A stretch of 64,000 bases of DNA, from NCBI GenBank assembly GCA_018266765.1, contig JAFDZU010000022.1, positions 39,527-103,526 on the forward strand, read 5' to 3'. Position numbers and translations under genes: made by a program. Of the stretch, positions 17,434 through 27,336 are shown piece after piece. The first letter of the stretch is position 1. Every line of letters starts with the position of its first letter. Below the pieces are notes generated by a model. The model did not search any database and was not told the origin of the DNA. It worked only from the letters and a program-made list of their open reading frames with translations. The stretch is from Bacteroidota bacterium (GTDB lineage: Bacteria; Bacteroidota; Ignavibacteria; Kapaibacteriales; UBA961).

Positions 17434-18141
17434 ATGGAATGTTTATATGTACCTGAATTGACAAGTGATATTGAGCAGACTACAATTGTAGGAGATGAAT
17501 TTAAACATATTTGGGCTTTAAGATTACGTTTGGGTGAAACTATAATGTTGTCAAATGGTAAAGGCATTTGCTCAATAACTCAGCTTGTTAATATATCTAA
17601 ATCCGAAGCTATCGTTAAGGTAATTGATGTACTTCATAACTTTGGTGAAAATCAAACAAGAATTGGACTTGGATTAGGAATTTTGGACAGTCGTGATCGC
17701 ATGGAATTTGCTGTTGAAAAGTCTGTTGAACTTGGAATTACTGATTTTTATCCAATTATTTGTGAATTCTCACAAAAGAAAATTGTTTCGATTGAACGTC
17801 TCCAACATAAAGCGATTGCAGCACTTAAACAATGCAAACGAGCATATCTGCCTATATTTTATCAGCCGATGACTCTAAAGCAGCTCTTGGAAAATTCAAA
17901 TAGATGGAATGTTCTGTTTGTTGGAGATGTAAACGGAATCCAAGTTCCTCAAATTAGTTCAAATGATTCTGCTTTGATTTTAATTGGAACAGAAGGAGGG
18001 TTTTCCGAGAATGAAACTAAACTTTTAAACGAAGAATCTCGAACTATAAATATTAAGTTGGCTCATCGTCGGCTTCGTGCAGAAACTGCTGCAATTGTAG
18101 CACTTAGTTTAGTTTCAAATATAAACAATCAAAATATTTAA
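17434..18141 (+). CDS. rsmE: RsmE, 16S rRNA m3U1498 methyltransferase
   Basis: SPOUT-class methyltransferase that N3-methylates U1498 of 16S rRNA. At 235 residues the length is typical. Seen: N-terminal PUA-like domain (about 1-70, with FKHIWALRLRLGE), then GLGILDSRDRMEFAVEKSVE and ITDFYPIICEFSQ, the SAM-binding knot segment LIGTEGGFSENE, and the C-terminal family motif LRAETAAIVAL. A candidate -7 element TAATTTTG lies at 17375-17382. It is followed 76 bases later by an unrelated secreted protein gene. Confidence 0.95.
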   Translation: MECLYVPELTSDIEQTTIVGDEFKHIWALRLRLGETIMLSNGKGICSITQLVNISKSEAIVKVIDVLHNFGENQTRIGLGLGILDSRDRMEFAVEKSVELGITDFYPIICEFSQKKIVSIERLQHKAIAALKQCKRAYLPIFYQPMTLKQLLENSNRWNVLFVGDVNGIQVPQISSNDSALILIGTEGGFSENETKLLNEESRTINIKLAHRRLRAETAAIVALSLVSNINNQNI

Positions 18142-18217
18142 TTATTATTAGATTAAGAATATTTGGTTAGTTAATTTTGCAATAATTCTATTAATTCTTT
18201 CATTTATTCTATACAAA

Positions 18218-19111
18218 ATGAGAAAAATATTTCTTGTATTTCTGATATTCTTAACTCCTTTAATAACAAAATCTCAAGGGCTAATAGACGGTTTTATGCG
18301 TGGAGCAGGGAAGGGTGTTGTGGCGTTGTCTTATTCATCAGAAAATTATAAAAATTTCTACAAAGGGACAACATTAGTTTCTGAGCCAAATTTAGGTACA
18401 ATTACTACTCAAAGTATTAGTTTATTCGCAGCTGTTGGGCTATTAAATCAATTGGATATAGTTGCTTCTCTTCCATATATCACCGCTTCCCCAAGCCAAG
18501 GTACATTGTCAAGTCAATCAGCAATGCAAGATATTGCTATTGCTTTAAAATGGAAACCAATAGAACTAAAAATTGAAAATATTGGAACTGTATCTGGGAT
18601 TGTTTCAGCAGGAGTATCAACTCCTATGTCAGAATATGTTGCAGATGCCGCCGTTGCTGTAGGTCATCATTTTTCGAGTGGTGATGTACGTGTACTCGGT
18701 AATTTTATGACTGATTTTGGGCTGTTCGCATCAGTTCAAGCCGGATATAACAGACGAGGAGATGTCAATCTAGACCATGTTACTTTAGATGGAACTATGA
18801 AAACTACTGTACCTGATGCAGTTGACATTTCAACTAAAATTGGATTTGGGACAAGTGAATATTATATTGATGCTTGGATTCAAAATCAAACTTCACGAGG
18901 TGGAACTGATATTGGAAACACGGATGCATCTTTTCCGTCAAATGGTGTATCATTTTCAAGAATTGGATTTACAGGATACTATCCCTTACCATTATTTGAT
19001 AGAATGTTTGGCGTAAGTATTAGTGGTTCAAATACATTAGACGGAAGAAATGTTGGAAATTCAACTCGCTTCTCAGTTGGGTTAGTATATGGCTTAACAC
19101 TCTGGAAATAA
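18218..19111 (+). CDS. Probable outer-membrane beta-barrel protein
   Basis: 297 residues with a signal peptide (MRKIFLVFLIFLTPLITKSQ). The mature part shows alternating hydrophobic strands with many Gly, Ser and aromatic residues and ends in a strand with an aromatic penultimate residue (SVGLVYGLTLWK), typical of outer-membrane barrels. Segments such as LNQLDIVASLPYITA and MQDIAIALKWKP recall the MetA-pathway/transporter-like barrel family. No specific function can be claimed. It is 38 bases before the haloperoxidase-like lipoprotein gene on the same strand, so they may be cotranscribed. Confidence 0.68.
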   Translation: MRKIFLVFLIFLTPLITKSQGLIDGFMRGAGKGVVALSYSSENYKNFYKGTTLVSEPNLGTITTQSISLFAAVGLLNQLDIVASLPYITASPSQGTLSSQSAMQDIAIALKWKPIELKIENIGTVSGIVSAGVSTPMSEYVADAAVAVGHHFSSGDVRVLGNFMTDFGLFASVQAGYNRRGDVNLDHVTLDGTMKTTVPDAVDISTKIGFGTSEYYIDAWIQNQTSRGGTDIGNTDASFPSNGVSFSRIGFTGYYPLPLFDRMFGVSISGSNTLDGRNVGNSTRFSVGLVYGLTLWK

Positions 19112-19149
19112 AATATTTAAGATCACAAATTATTACTATATAAATTACA

Positions 19150-20694
19150 ATGAAACGATTTACTGAATATATTAAAAATTTTACTTCTTCTTGGTTTTTG
19201 ATATTAAGTTGTGCAATCTCAATTGCAATATTTAATGGATGTAAGGAAGAAATATCTGCTCCTAATTACGCAACTTTACTTCCGGTCAGTAATGATACAA
19301 CCGGAGGCACTTGGAAAACTTATCTAATAACTTCACCCGATGAAATTAAGCTTCCTGGCCCTTCTACAACACTTTCAACAGAATACCAAACCGAACTTAT
19401 TGCTATGAAAAAAGCAATGTCTTCACGGACTATTGAGCAATTAAATCAAGCAAAATATTGGGCTTCAGGTGCAGTTTTACGTTGGAATGAAATTGCTCGT
19501 AAACTTGTTGCCAAATACAATGTTGCGCCAAGTGCAGTTATTGGTGCAGACGGTAAAACTTCATATCCGGTTTTAAATGCTCCATTTGCTAATCCACCAA
19601 TTGCTTCAAGAATTTATGCGTATCTAAGTGTAGCACAATATGACGCTTTAGTTGCTACATGGAATTTTAAATATAAAATCAATCGTCCTGCGCCAAATTT
19701 AATAGATAATACAATTATACCCGCGCTTGATATTCCTAAATTACCATCTTATCCTTCCGAACACTCTGCAATCGCCGCTGTTTCGTGCGAGGTTCTCGCT
19801 TTTTTCTTTCCTTCTGAGAAAGATTATTTAGTGAGTTTAGCAATGCAACACGAAGAATCTCGTATTCTTATTGGTGCTAATGTTATGAGCGATATTACAG
19901 CAGGTGACTCGTTAGGTAAGTTAATTTCAACTAAAGCAATTGCAAGGGCAAAAACTGATGGGGCTTCTACAGCAGGAAAAGAAGACACCTTGTATTATCC
20001 ACATAGAACCGACGGTTGGAAAAGTATAGAAATTCCAATTTCCGGTGCTTCAGAACGCCCTGCAATGTTGCCAACTTGGGGGAAAGTAAAAACTTGGACT
20101 GTTCCGGATGTCGAAAAGGAACGTCCTGTTCCTCCTCCGGCTTTGAATTCAATTGAATATAAAACTGCACTTGCCGAAGTAAAAAGTATTTCTGAAAACC
20201 GAACTCGAGAGCAATGGCGAATTGCTGATTATTGGGCTGACGGTGGTGGAACTTTTACTCCACCCGGCAAATGGAATTATATTGCATCTAATCTAATTCG
20301 CAAAAATAATATGAGTGAACTTCGAACAGCTCGTACTTTTGCATTATTAAATATGGCGATAATGGATGCCGGAATTTGTTGTTGGGATGTGAAATATTAT
20401 TATTATTTACCTAGACCGTCACAAATAGATCCTTCAATCAAAACTTCAACAGGCATTCCAAATTTCCCATCTTATACTTCAGGTCATGCTACGTTTAGTG
20501 GTGCTGGAAGTACTGTCCTCGAATATATTTTCCCAAGTGAAGCAGCTTCACTGAAAGCCCAAGCCGACGAAGCCGCTTTATCTCGGTTATATGGAGGTAT
20601 TCATTATCGTTTTGATAATGAAACAGGGGTGTTTTGTGGCAGAAATATAGGAGCTCATGCTGTTATTCTTGGACGTGCCGACGGGTCGCCTTAA
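19150..20694 (+). CDS. Duplicated PAP2/vanadium-haloperoxidase-like lipoprotein
   Basis: 514 residues with a probable lipobox, IFNGC, ending at C31. The protein contains two related halves. The C-terminal half has the full acid phosphatase/vanadium haloperoxidase triad: K415-x6-R422-P423, SYTSGH at 441-446, and S478-R479 with GIHYRFD to D489. The N-terminal half repeats the layout but is degenerate: K174...R179-P180, SYPSEH at 200-205, and S237-R238 with N244 where the histidine should be. Matching flanks (SRTIEQLNQAKYWA against NRTREQWRIADYWA) support duplication. It may dephosphorylate lipids or use halide/peroxide; the sequence cannot choose. A strong terminator follows. Confidence 0.85.
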   Translation: MKRFTEYIKNFTSSWFLILSCAISIAIFNGCKEEISAPNYATLLPVSNDTTGGTWKTYLITSPDEIKLPGPSTTLSTEYQTELIAMKKAMSSRTIEQLNQAKYWASGAVLRWNEIARKLVAKYNVAPSAVIGADGKTSYPVLNAPFANPPIASRIYAYLSVAQYDALVATWNFKYKINRPAPNLIDNTIIPALDIPKLPSYPSEHSAIAAVSCEVLAFFFPSEKDYLVSLAMQHEESRILIGANVMSDITAGDSLGKLISTKAIARAKTDGASTAGKEDTLYYPHRTDGWKSIEIPISGASERPAMLPTWGKVKTWTVPDVEKERPVPPPALNSIEYKTALAEVKSISENRTREQWRIADYWADGGGTFTPPGKWNYIASNLIRKNNMSELRTARTFALLNMAIMDAGICCWDVKYYYYLPRPSQIDPSIKTSTGIPNFPSYTSGHATFSGAGSTVLEYIFPSEAASLKAQADEAALSRLYGGIHYRFDNETGVFCGRNIGAHAVILGRADGSP

Positions 20695-20717
20695 CTTAAC
20701 TCTAAAAGTATAATTAG

Positions 20718-20759
20718 AAAAAGGATGAAGATTCAACGTTGAATTTCATCCTTTTTTTT
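20718..20759 (+). terminator. Rho-independent terminator after the haloperoxidase-like gene
   Basis: AAGGATGAAGATTCAAC pairs with GTTGAATTTCATCCTT (16 base pairs with one bulged G and almost no loop), followed by eight T. Very strong. Confidence 0.9.
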
Positions 20760-20828
20760 GTTAAAAATCATCTATGAACTTTAATAATATATTTGTAATA
20801 TCGTTCAATTTTTATTATCTGAATGACA

Positions 20829-20857
20829 TTGAAATAGAAGGTAGTTTAGTATCTTTG
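20829..20857 (+). promoter_or_regulatory. Bacteroidota-type promoter TTG-N18-TATCTTTG
   Basis: TTG at 20829-20831 and TATCTTTG at 20850-20857 are 18 bases apart, the spacing expected for the Bacteroidota sigma factor (-33 TTG, -7 TAnnTTTG). It lies 54 bases before the start of the secreted lipase-like gene and just after a terminator, so it is well placed to be its promoter. Confidence 0.65.
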
Positions 20858-20911
20858 CAAAAGTAATGTTTTTAAAATTTTAAGCAAAATCCTGCCTGGA
20901 ATAATAATCAA

Positions 20912-23900
20912 ATGAAAATAAATTTTATAGTTCTCATAGTTTGTATTTTCTTTTCTTATGAAAAAGGATTCTCTGATGAATCATTGCAACCACCTGATTC
21001 TGTTCAGCTTATAGCACCACCAAATAGAGCATTAGATGTTGTTGCTTCTAATAATTTCCTCGAATGGTCTCCTTCGGCTAATGCAGTAACGTATCGATTG
21101 CTCCTTACACTTGATGAAAATTGTACAGATACGGTATTATACGACGGAAACCTCGGTACTACGTTCTATATACTTCCAACCCTAGTTGAAAATACCATCT
21201 ATTATTGGAAAGTTAGAGCTGAAAATAAAATTGTTGTTAGTCAGTGGTCAGAATTAAGACAGTTCCGTACTGCGATTCCTGATGGTGAAGCGTTGGTGTT
21301 AAATATAAATAATGCAGATTCTTTAGTTGGATATGTGGCACTTAATACACAAAAGAAGTGGAACGGAAATTTCCTATATTCAAAAGTAAAATCTTTGAGT
21401 AAAGATGGTTCTGTAATTTTTACTGAAAAAGATTTTCCGGTGTTATTTGCTCAAGATTTTATGGTGCGTCGAATTGATTTTATTGGTCTTGACGGAAAAA
21501 CTCTTATAGGACATATTTTTGTAGAATATTTATTTTCAGATGCTTATCCTAGAACACCTCGAAAAGATATTATCGTTTTTTTTCACAACAAAAGTAAAAT
21601 ACCAAAGGAAAAATTCCCAAATTGGAAATATTATGATGAGAGCGAAATTCCTGTTACCGGTTTGATTCCACCGAAAGGACGATTGCAAACTGTCCGTCAA
21701 AAAACTGCTGAGCCAATTGTTTTAGTACCTGGCTTAGGTGGGAATAATTGGGGAAAAACATCGGAACAATTATTCAATAATTCTATTGATGCATGGGAGT
21801 TTCTCTATCCTTTTTCTTTACCCATAGACAGTAGTGCATCGCTTCTATCCAAAGCAATTGATTTTACAAGTCAAAAATATAACAATAAACGTGTTGGAAT
21901 TTCTGCTCACAGTTCTGGTGGATTAGTAGCTAGAGCAATGGTTCAACAAAAAAATTATAAAGAGAATGTAAGCAAACTACTGTTACTCGGCTCACCAAAC
22001 TTCGGTTCATATCTATGTTATAAAAAGGTGTATACAGATGAATTAGATGGAATAGGAAATTCATTCATTCAAAATCTTGAGAAATATTCGCCGTTACTTT
22101 CTGAATTAGTTCCCGCAAGTTCATTTCTTTTCAACCTAAATTCTCAATTTCCTAAAAAGTTATTTCCAAATTCTGAAATTAGCAATACTTATTTGGCTAT
22201 TGCCGGAACAATGCCAATGTCACTTGGTATACTTCATAATGAAATTGAATTGGAGGAAGATGGAGTTGTTTCAGTGGCAAGCGCAGGAATGTTGAAGTGG
22301 GATATACCGCTTGCAACAGTTAGTTTGGTACATTCTCCAATTAATTTGGAAGACACAACTAAAAATTTGCTTTTAAATTCCCTAGAAATAATTCGTGGAT
22401 TTTTCAGTAAAGAATATTCACCTACTAATCTTACTTTACCATTAGAACTTGCAGTTGATGGATTCTGGCTACGGTGGAATTATACTATAAAACCGGACAG
22501 TCGTTTTATTCCCGGGAAATCTATGTTTCAAGTTTCTTTGAAAGATCTTCAAGAAAATAATTTTACTTTATTAACAAATTCATCAGAATCTTCAATAACT
22601 CTTGCACGGAAGTCTTACTTTGAAAATTCAAAGGTAATTAGAATGGTTTCAATACCTAAAACCAATAATTATTTTTCGTTTGATGAACATAATAATGGAC
22701 TGGGACTTACATTTGAAAATTCACCTCAAATAGTTCGGCTTGCTGATTGGATAAACGTTACAGATTTTCGTTCACAATTAATGGAACGTATTATACCAAT
22801 ATCGTGTACACCTAATTCTTTAGATTTTCTACCACTTGAAACTACTATGGTAAATCTTAACCCTCGCTTTCAAATAATGAAATCTTGGCTTTTGGGAACT
22901 TTACGTCGTCAGGAAAAGCAGTTAGTATCGGATAATAAAAGTGACACTATTACATTTGTCGTTGATACATATATGGATACAATGGTTATTGCAAGAATTC
23001 AATCAGTAGATACAGTGCCACCCTTACAGAAAACGACGAATACTGTTTCATCTCTTCAAAATTTTCGTTTAATTGCTCCAAATGGAGTAATTATTGACAC
23101 TTCAATTTCTCCAAAAGCAACGTTTTTACCTTATTCTAATATTGGTTACGAGAATTTTAAGTATGAAAATGTGTCGTATTATTTTATGAGCCAACCTCAA
23201 CCGGGACGTTGGAAAATTATTTCACCTAAATCAAATAATACTCAGTTTGTTCAATCTTACTTAAGTGATGTTTCAATAGGAATTATTCTAAACGATTCCT
23301 TATATAAACCGAAGGACTTAGTACAATTTATTGTGTTACTTCCAAAGTTCTTTTATAGTAAACCAGTTTTGAAAGTACGTGTGTTTTCACCGATTGATGA
23401 CACTGTTGGAACAGAAATTACACTTAAGAGAAATGATACTTCGCAATTTGAATATTCCGGTGTGTTTTCTCCGATGAATAATGGAATTTACCGCATTGTT
23501 GCTGACTTTAGCTGTATCTTTCCAGCCGGGATTATAAACCGTTCAGCATCAAAAAACATAGAAATACTTGATGCATTACCTAAGATACCAACATTATTAT
23601 ATCCTGTTAATAATGAATTAAATTGTTCTCTATATACTTTCTTAGTATGGCAAAAAGATTCAAGAGCAACTTCTTATCAAGTTCAATTTTCAGAAAAACT
23701 GAAGTTCACTGAATTAATGATTGACACAGTTGTAAGTGATTCAATATTCAGCTCATTACCTAAGCTAAAACCTATCACTTCATATTATTGGCGAGTTCGT
23801 GTTTATAATCGTCGGGGCTGGACTCCATGGTCAGAGCCATTTACGTTTCGCACAAGTAATTCGAGTCTAACTACTCCACAACTAATTGCTCCTAAAAGTG

Positions 23901-24985
23901 GAACTGTAACTATACAGCAAAATATTAAACTTGAGTGGTTGCAATCTTTTAGAGCTAACTCTTATCGTGTTCAAATATCTGTTGATTCATTATTCAAAAC
24001 ACCAACTTCAGTTGATTCATCATTTAAAACGACAGCATTGCAATTTTCAATGAATAGTAATACTAAATATTACTGGCGAGTAAAAGCAATTGCTTCGGAT
24101 AAAAGTGAAAGTGAGTGGTCACAAGTTTGGAATTTCAAGCGACTTTTGCCTTCTCCAACCCCAATATTACCTGAAAATAAAGCAGTGAATTTGCCATTAA
24201 ATATCAGATTAAAATGGTTCTCTCCAGATTTGTCTCTTCGCTTTCAAGTTGAAATTTCATCCAAGCCAGATTTTTCAGAACTTGTATTTAATCAAACGAC
24301 TCTTGGCGATACAATAATGTATGCTGCACTCCCTTCTTATTTTACAACGTTTTATTGGAGAATTAAATGGATTTATTCAGACGGATCTGAAAGCGATTGG
24401 TCAGATGTTTGGTCATTTACCACAATTCTAGGTCGTCCTCGTTTAGATTCTCCGGGTGATAAAGTAACCGGTGTAAACCTAAATCCTACACTGACTTGGA
24501 ATTCTGTGCCCGGTGGAATTTTTTATCATCTTCAATTATCATCTGATTCGGAATTCAACCAAATGGTATTTGAAGATTCTTTGCTTTTGGTAATTGCTAA
24601 ACCATTGAAATCATTGCAACCACTGACGAATTTCTACTGGCGCGTTCGTTCTAAAGTCTCAAGCGGTGCGAGTGAATGGTCGGATATTTGGAGTTTCAAA
24701 ACTGGGGAAGAAGCTACGGGAATGCATGAAGAAGTGCTAAATCAATCAATTCAAATAATTCCACAACCATCTCTTGGAATATCTACAATAGAAATAAACC
24801 TTCAGGAAACTTCCAATGTTTCTATTTTAATTCTTGATTTACTCGGAAGTAAAATTATAGAAATTCCTCAAACAATTTTAGCTTTTGGTAAACATACTTT
24901 TCCTATTCATTTAAATTCAAAAGGCGTTTATATCTGTAGGGTAATAATAGGTACAAGAATATATGAAAAGACTGTAATGTATTAG
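20912..24985 (+). CDS. Large secreted lipase-like protein with FN3-type repeats and T9SS sorting domain
   Basis: 1357 residues. A signal peptide (about 1-21) is followed by an FN3-like domain (about 28-120, ending WSELRQFRT). An alpha/beta-hydrolase domain follows (about 265-490): oxyanion-region PGLGG at 273-277, nucleophile motif AHSSGG with S334, candidate acid D450 in EEDGVVSV and candidate histidine H474 in SLVHSPI, as in triacylglycerol lipases. After a beta-rich middle of unknown type come four FN3-like repeats of about 90 residues (about 890-1265), each ending YYWRV...W(S/T)xxWxF. The last ~80 residues are a type A T9SS sorting domain ending IYEKTVMY. It is probably a cell-surface or released esterase/lipase; the substrate is unknown. 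First of two secreted-enzyme genes in a row. Confidence 0.87.
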   Translation: MKINFIVLIVCIFFSYEKGFSDESLQPPDSVQLIAPPNRALDVVASNNFLEWSPSANAVTYRLLLTLDENCTDTVLYDGNLGTTFYILPTLVENTIYYWKVRAENKIVVSQWSELRQFRTAIPDGEALVLNINNADSLVGYVALNTQKKWNGNFLYSKVKSLSKDGSVIFTEKDFPVLFAQDFMVRRIDFIGLDGKTLIGHIFVEYLFSDAYPRTPRKDIIVFFHNKSKIPKEKFPNWKYYDESEIPVTGLIPPKGRLQTVRQKTAEPIVLVPGLGGNNWGKTSEQLFNNSIDAWEFLYPFSLPIDSSASLLSKAIDFTSQKYNNKRVGISAHSSGGLVARAMVQQKNYKENVSKLLLLGSPNFGSYLCYKKVYTDELDGIGNSFIQNLEKYSPLLSELVPASSFLFNLNSQFPKKLFPNSEISNTYLAIAGTMPMSLGILHNEIELEEDGVVSVASAGMLKWDIPLATVSLVHSPINLEDTTKNLLLNSLEIIRGFFSKEYSPTNLTLPLELAVDGFWLRWNYTIKPDSRFIPGKSMFQVSLKDLQENNFTLLTNSSESSITLARKSYFENSKVIRMVSIPKTNNYFSFDEHNNGLGLTFENSPQIVRLADWINVTDFRSQLMERIIPISCTPNSLDFLPLETTMVNLNPRFQIMKSWLLGTLRRQEKQLVSDNKSDTITFVVDTYMDTMVIARIQSVDTVPPLQKTTNTVSSLQNFRLIAPNGVIIDTSISPKATFLPYSNIGYENFKYENVSYYFMSQPQPGRWKIISPKSNNTQFVQSYLSDVSIGIILNDSLYKPKDLVQFIVLLPKFFYSKPVLKVRVFSPIDDTVGTEITLKRNDTSQFEYSGVFSPMNNGIYRIVADFSCIFPAGIINRSASKNIEILDALPKIPTLLYPVNNELNCSLYTFLVWQKDSRATSYQVQFSEKLKFTELMIDTVVSDSIFSSLPKLKPITSYYWRVRVYNRRGWTPWSEPFTFRTSNSSLTTPQLIAPKSGTVTIQQNIKLEWLQSFRANSYRVQISVDSLFKTPTSVDSSFKTTALQFSMNSNTKYYWRVKAIASDKSESEWSQVWNFKRLLPSPTPILPENKAVNLPLNIRLKWFSPDLSLRFQVEISSKPDFSELVFNQTTLGDTIMYAALPSYFTTFYWRIKWIYSDGSESDWSDVWSFTTILGRPRLDSPGDKVTGVNLNPTLTWNSVPGGIFYHLQLSSDSEFNQMVFEDSLLLVIAKPLKSLQPLTNFYWRVRSKVSSGASEWSDIWSFKTGEEATGMHEEVLNQSIQIIPQPSLGISTIEINLQETSNVSILILDLLGSKIIEIPQTILAFGKHTFPIHLNSKGVYICRVIIGTRIYEKTVMY

Positions 24986-25125
24986 ATTTACAATTTAAAA
25001 TAAAACTGAAATCTACTGCTACTTTGGTAATTTTATTTCGTTAAAGTATTTTTAGTTTGCAAGTCTTTTATTTTTTGTAATTTGCAAAATAATAAATTGG
25101 ATTATTTCAATATTAGGAACAAATT

Positions 25126-27336
25126 ATGAAAAATCTATTGTTACTTTTTATTTCGTTATTTTTCTGTTCTTCATTTTTAATTGCACAACAAACAAACTCA
25201 TCTTCACCCAGTGCTTATTCTAAAATTGATGCTAAGCTCAAATTAAAAATTTACGAGCAACAAATTCTACAGCAGAAAAGTCCATCATCTGTTACCGACC
25301 CAATAATCTCATTACTTTTCAAATCAACATCTCTGGATGTTAAACAGTTGGTGGAAAAGTATAATGGGAAATTACATTCTATCATTGGGCAAATATGTAC
25401 TGCTGAATTTCCCTTAAGCAAGATTATTGCATTTGCCTCTGAATCGGAAGTTATCAAACTCCAATCTTCCCAAAAAATTCAGATAACAAACGATAAAGCA
25501 AAAGTTAACATTGGAGCGGACAAAGTGCACTCGGGAATGCTTCCTAATGGAATATCTTACTCGGGTAAGGGTGTTCTCGTAGGTTTTGTGGATTCAGGTG
25601 TTGATTTTTTGCATCCTGATTTCCGTAAAAAAGGCGACACTACACAAACACGAATTATAAGTATTTGGGATCAAAATGATACAATAGGAATCTCACCCAA
25701 AAGTTTTAAATACGGAGCTGAATGGTCCCAATTACAAATCAATTCCGAAATATTTAATTCTGGGGTTGTTCGTGAAAAGGACATCGTCGGGCATGGTACA
25801 CATGTTACGGGTTCTGCCGCCGGACTAAGAGGAATTGCACCAGATGCAGAAATATGTATGGTTTCACTAAAATTAGACGATAATGCCACAGTTCAGCTTC
25901 TCGACGGCATTAATTATATATACCAAAAAGCTGTTGAGCTAAACTTGCCTTGCGTAATAAATTTAAGCGTAGGAACGAATGATGGAAGCCCTCACAACGG
26001 CAATGATTTGATAGAATTAGGAATAGAATATCTTACAAGCCAAAGGGCTGGGTTTATCGTTTGTGGTGGTGCTGGTAATGACGGGGAAAGCGAGATTCAT
26101 AACGGAGGGTACGAACTTGGGAAAGATTCCTCGTGGTTCTATTGTAATTCTTTTAATGATTATAAATTATATCATGTCAATCAGTCAATTTATGACGACA
26201 GTATGTGGGTATCGGTGTGCATGGACAGCTTAGCAATGAATTTAACTGATGAAGTGATTCTGAATCAGGTACAAGTGTATCAGTCTCCGTGGATGACTAT
26301 GAAGGAACTTAAGCAAATTACAGATGGGAAAATCTATGATGTTGCATACGGTAACGGTGAATCAGCCGGGCAAATAAAGTTTGCAGTTTCCGCATACGAT
26401 AGTACAACTACTGCAATGTATCTCTCCACACACAACCTCATTCCTTATGACAAAAAACCGTTGAATTCCCGCACCAATATCTTTCGAATTCTCTATAAAG
26501 GGTCGGGGATATTTCATACATGGAGCGGTGGAAATGCTGATCTTAGCGCATATAATTCCAAAAAAGATCCCAATATCCGACGTTACGATAATGATTATTC
26601 CATCCTCATACCCGCAACCGGTAGGAAAGTACTCTGTGTTGGTGCATTTGGAAATAGAAGATCGTTTATCAATGAAAAAGGTCAGGAAATAATGGGAACG
26701 CCCGTTGGAATGCTTGCCGGTTTTACAAGCCAAGGACCAACTACTGATGGCAGAATCAAACCGGATTTTTGTGCGCCTGGACAAAATGTTGCATCCTCCA
26801 AATCACGGTATTCGCCAACAAATACAATGCTTATGACAGATGAAAATACAATAGTTTATCAAGGGACAAGTATGGCGTGTCCGATGGCGGCGGGTGCAGT
26901 TGCATTATATCTTCAACGCTCTCCAAACGCTACGTTTGAAGAGGTCAAAGATGCGATTATGTCTAACACCGAAAGGGATTCACTCACTTTTGTTTATGGT
27001 GCATTGCCGAACAACCGATGGGGGAATGGCCGGCTCAACATTTTCAAAGCAATGGGAGGAGTTACGTATGTCAATGAAGAGCAAGGAAATAAAGTTAACA
27101 ACACAACTGTATCAGTATTCCCTAATCCCACAACAAGCGTAGTGACATTTACACTCTCTGAACTTAACGGAACAGAAAAGCTGACGGTTTATGATGTGAA
27201 TGGAAAGTCAGTTGCTGAAATCATGATGAAAGTAAATGCGCAACAACTGGATATTTCATCTTGGACGAAAGGTGTTTACACATTCCAAATTTCAGGAAAA
27301 GGGCAAAAGTATGTAGGTAAATTTATGGTTAATTAA
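25126..27336 (+). CDS. Secreted subtilisin-like serine protease (S8) with T9SS sorting domain
   Basis: 736 residues: a signal peptide (about 1-21), a propeptide-like region to about 125, and an S8 catalytic domain with D156 in VGFVDSG, H223 in GHGTHVTG and S582 in GTSMACPMAAG. A long insertion between H and S (about 280-480), partly beta-rich, resembles the C5a-peptidase/Bacteroidota subtilase subgroup. The C-terminal ~75 residues form a T9SS sorting domain (VSVFPNPTTSVVTFTLSE, ending KYVGKFMVN). By eye it uses more G/C-ending codons than its neighbours. Its stop overlaps the converging MsbA-like gene by four bases. RBS AGGA precedes the start. Confidence 0.93.
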   Translation: MKNLLLLFISLFFCSSFLIAQQTNSSSPSAYSKIDAKLKLKIYEQQILQQKSPSSVTDPIISLLFKSTSLDVKQLVEKYNGKLHSIIGQICTAEFPLSKIIAFASESEVIKLQSSQKIQITNDKAKVNIGADKVHSGMLPNGISYSGKGVLVGFVDSGVDFLHPDFRKKGDTTQTRIISIWDQNDTIGISPKSFKYGAEWSQLQINSEIFNSGVVREKDIVGHGTHVTGSAAGLRGIAPDAEICMVSLKLDDNATVQLLDGINYIYQKAVELNLPCVINLSVGTNDGSPHNGNDLIELGIEYLTSQRAGFIVCGGAGNDGESEIHNGGYELGKDSSWFYCNSFNDYKLYHVNQSIYDDSMWVSVCMDSLAMNLTDEVILNQVQVYQSPWMTMKELKQITDGKIYDVAYGNGESAGQIKFAVSAYDSTTTAMYLSTHNLIPYDKKPLNSRTNIFRILYKGSGIFHTWSGGNADLSAYNSKKDPNIRRYDNDYSILIPATGRKVLCVGAFGNRRSFINEKGQEIMGTPVGMLAGFTSQGPTTDGRIKPDFCAPGQNVASSKSRYSPTNTMLMTDENTIVYQGTSMACPMAAGAVALYLQRSPNATFEEVKDAIMSNTERDSLTFVYGALPNNRWGNGRLNIFKAMGGVTYVNEEQGNKVNNTTVSVFPNPTTSVVTFTLSELNGTEKLTVYDVNGKSVAEIMMKVNAQQLDISSWTKGVYTFQISGKGQKYVGKFMVN

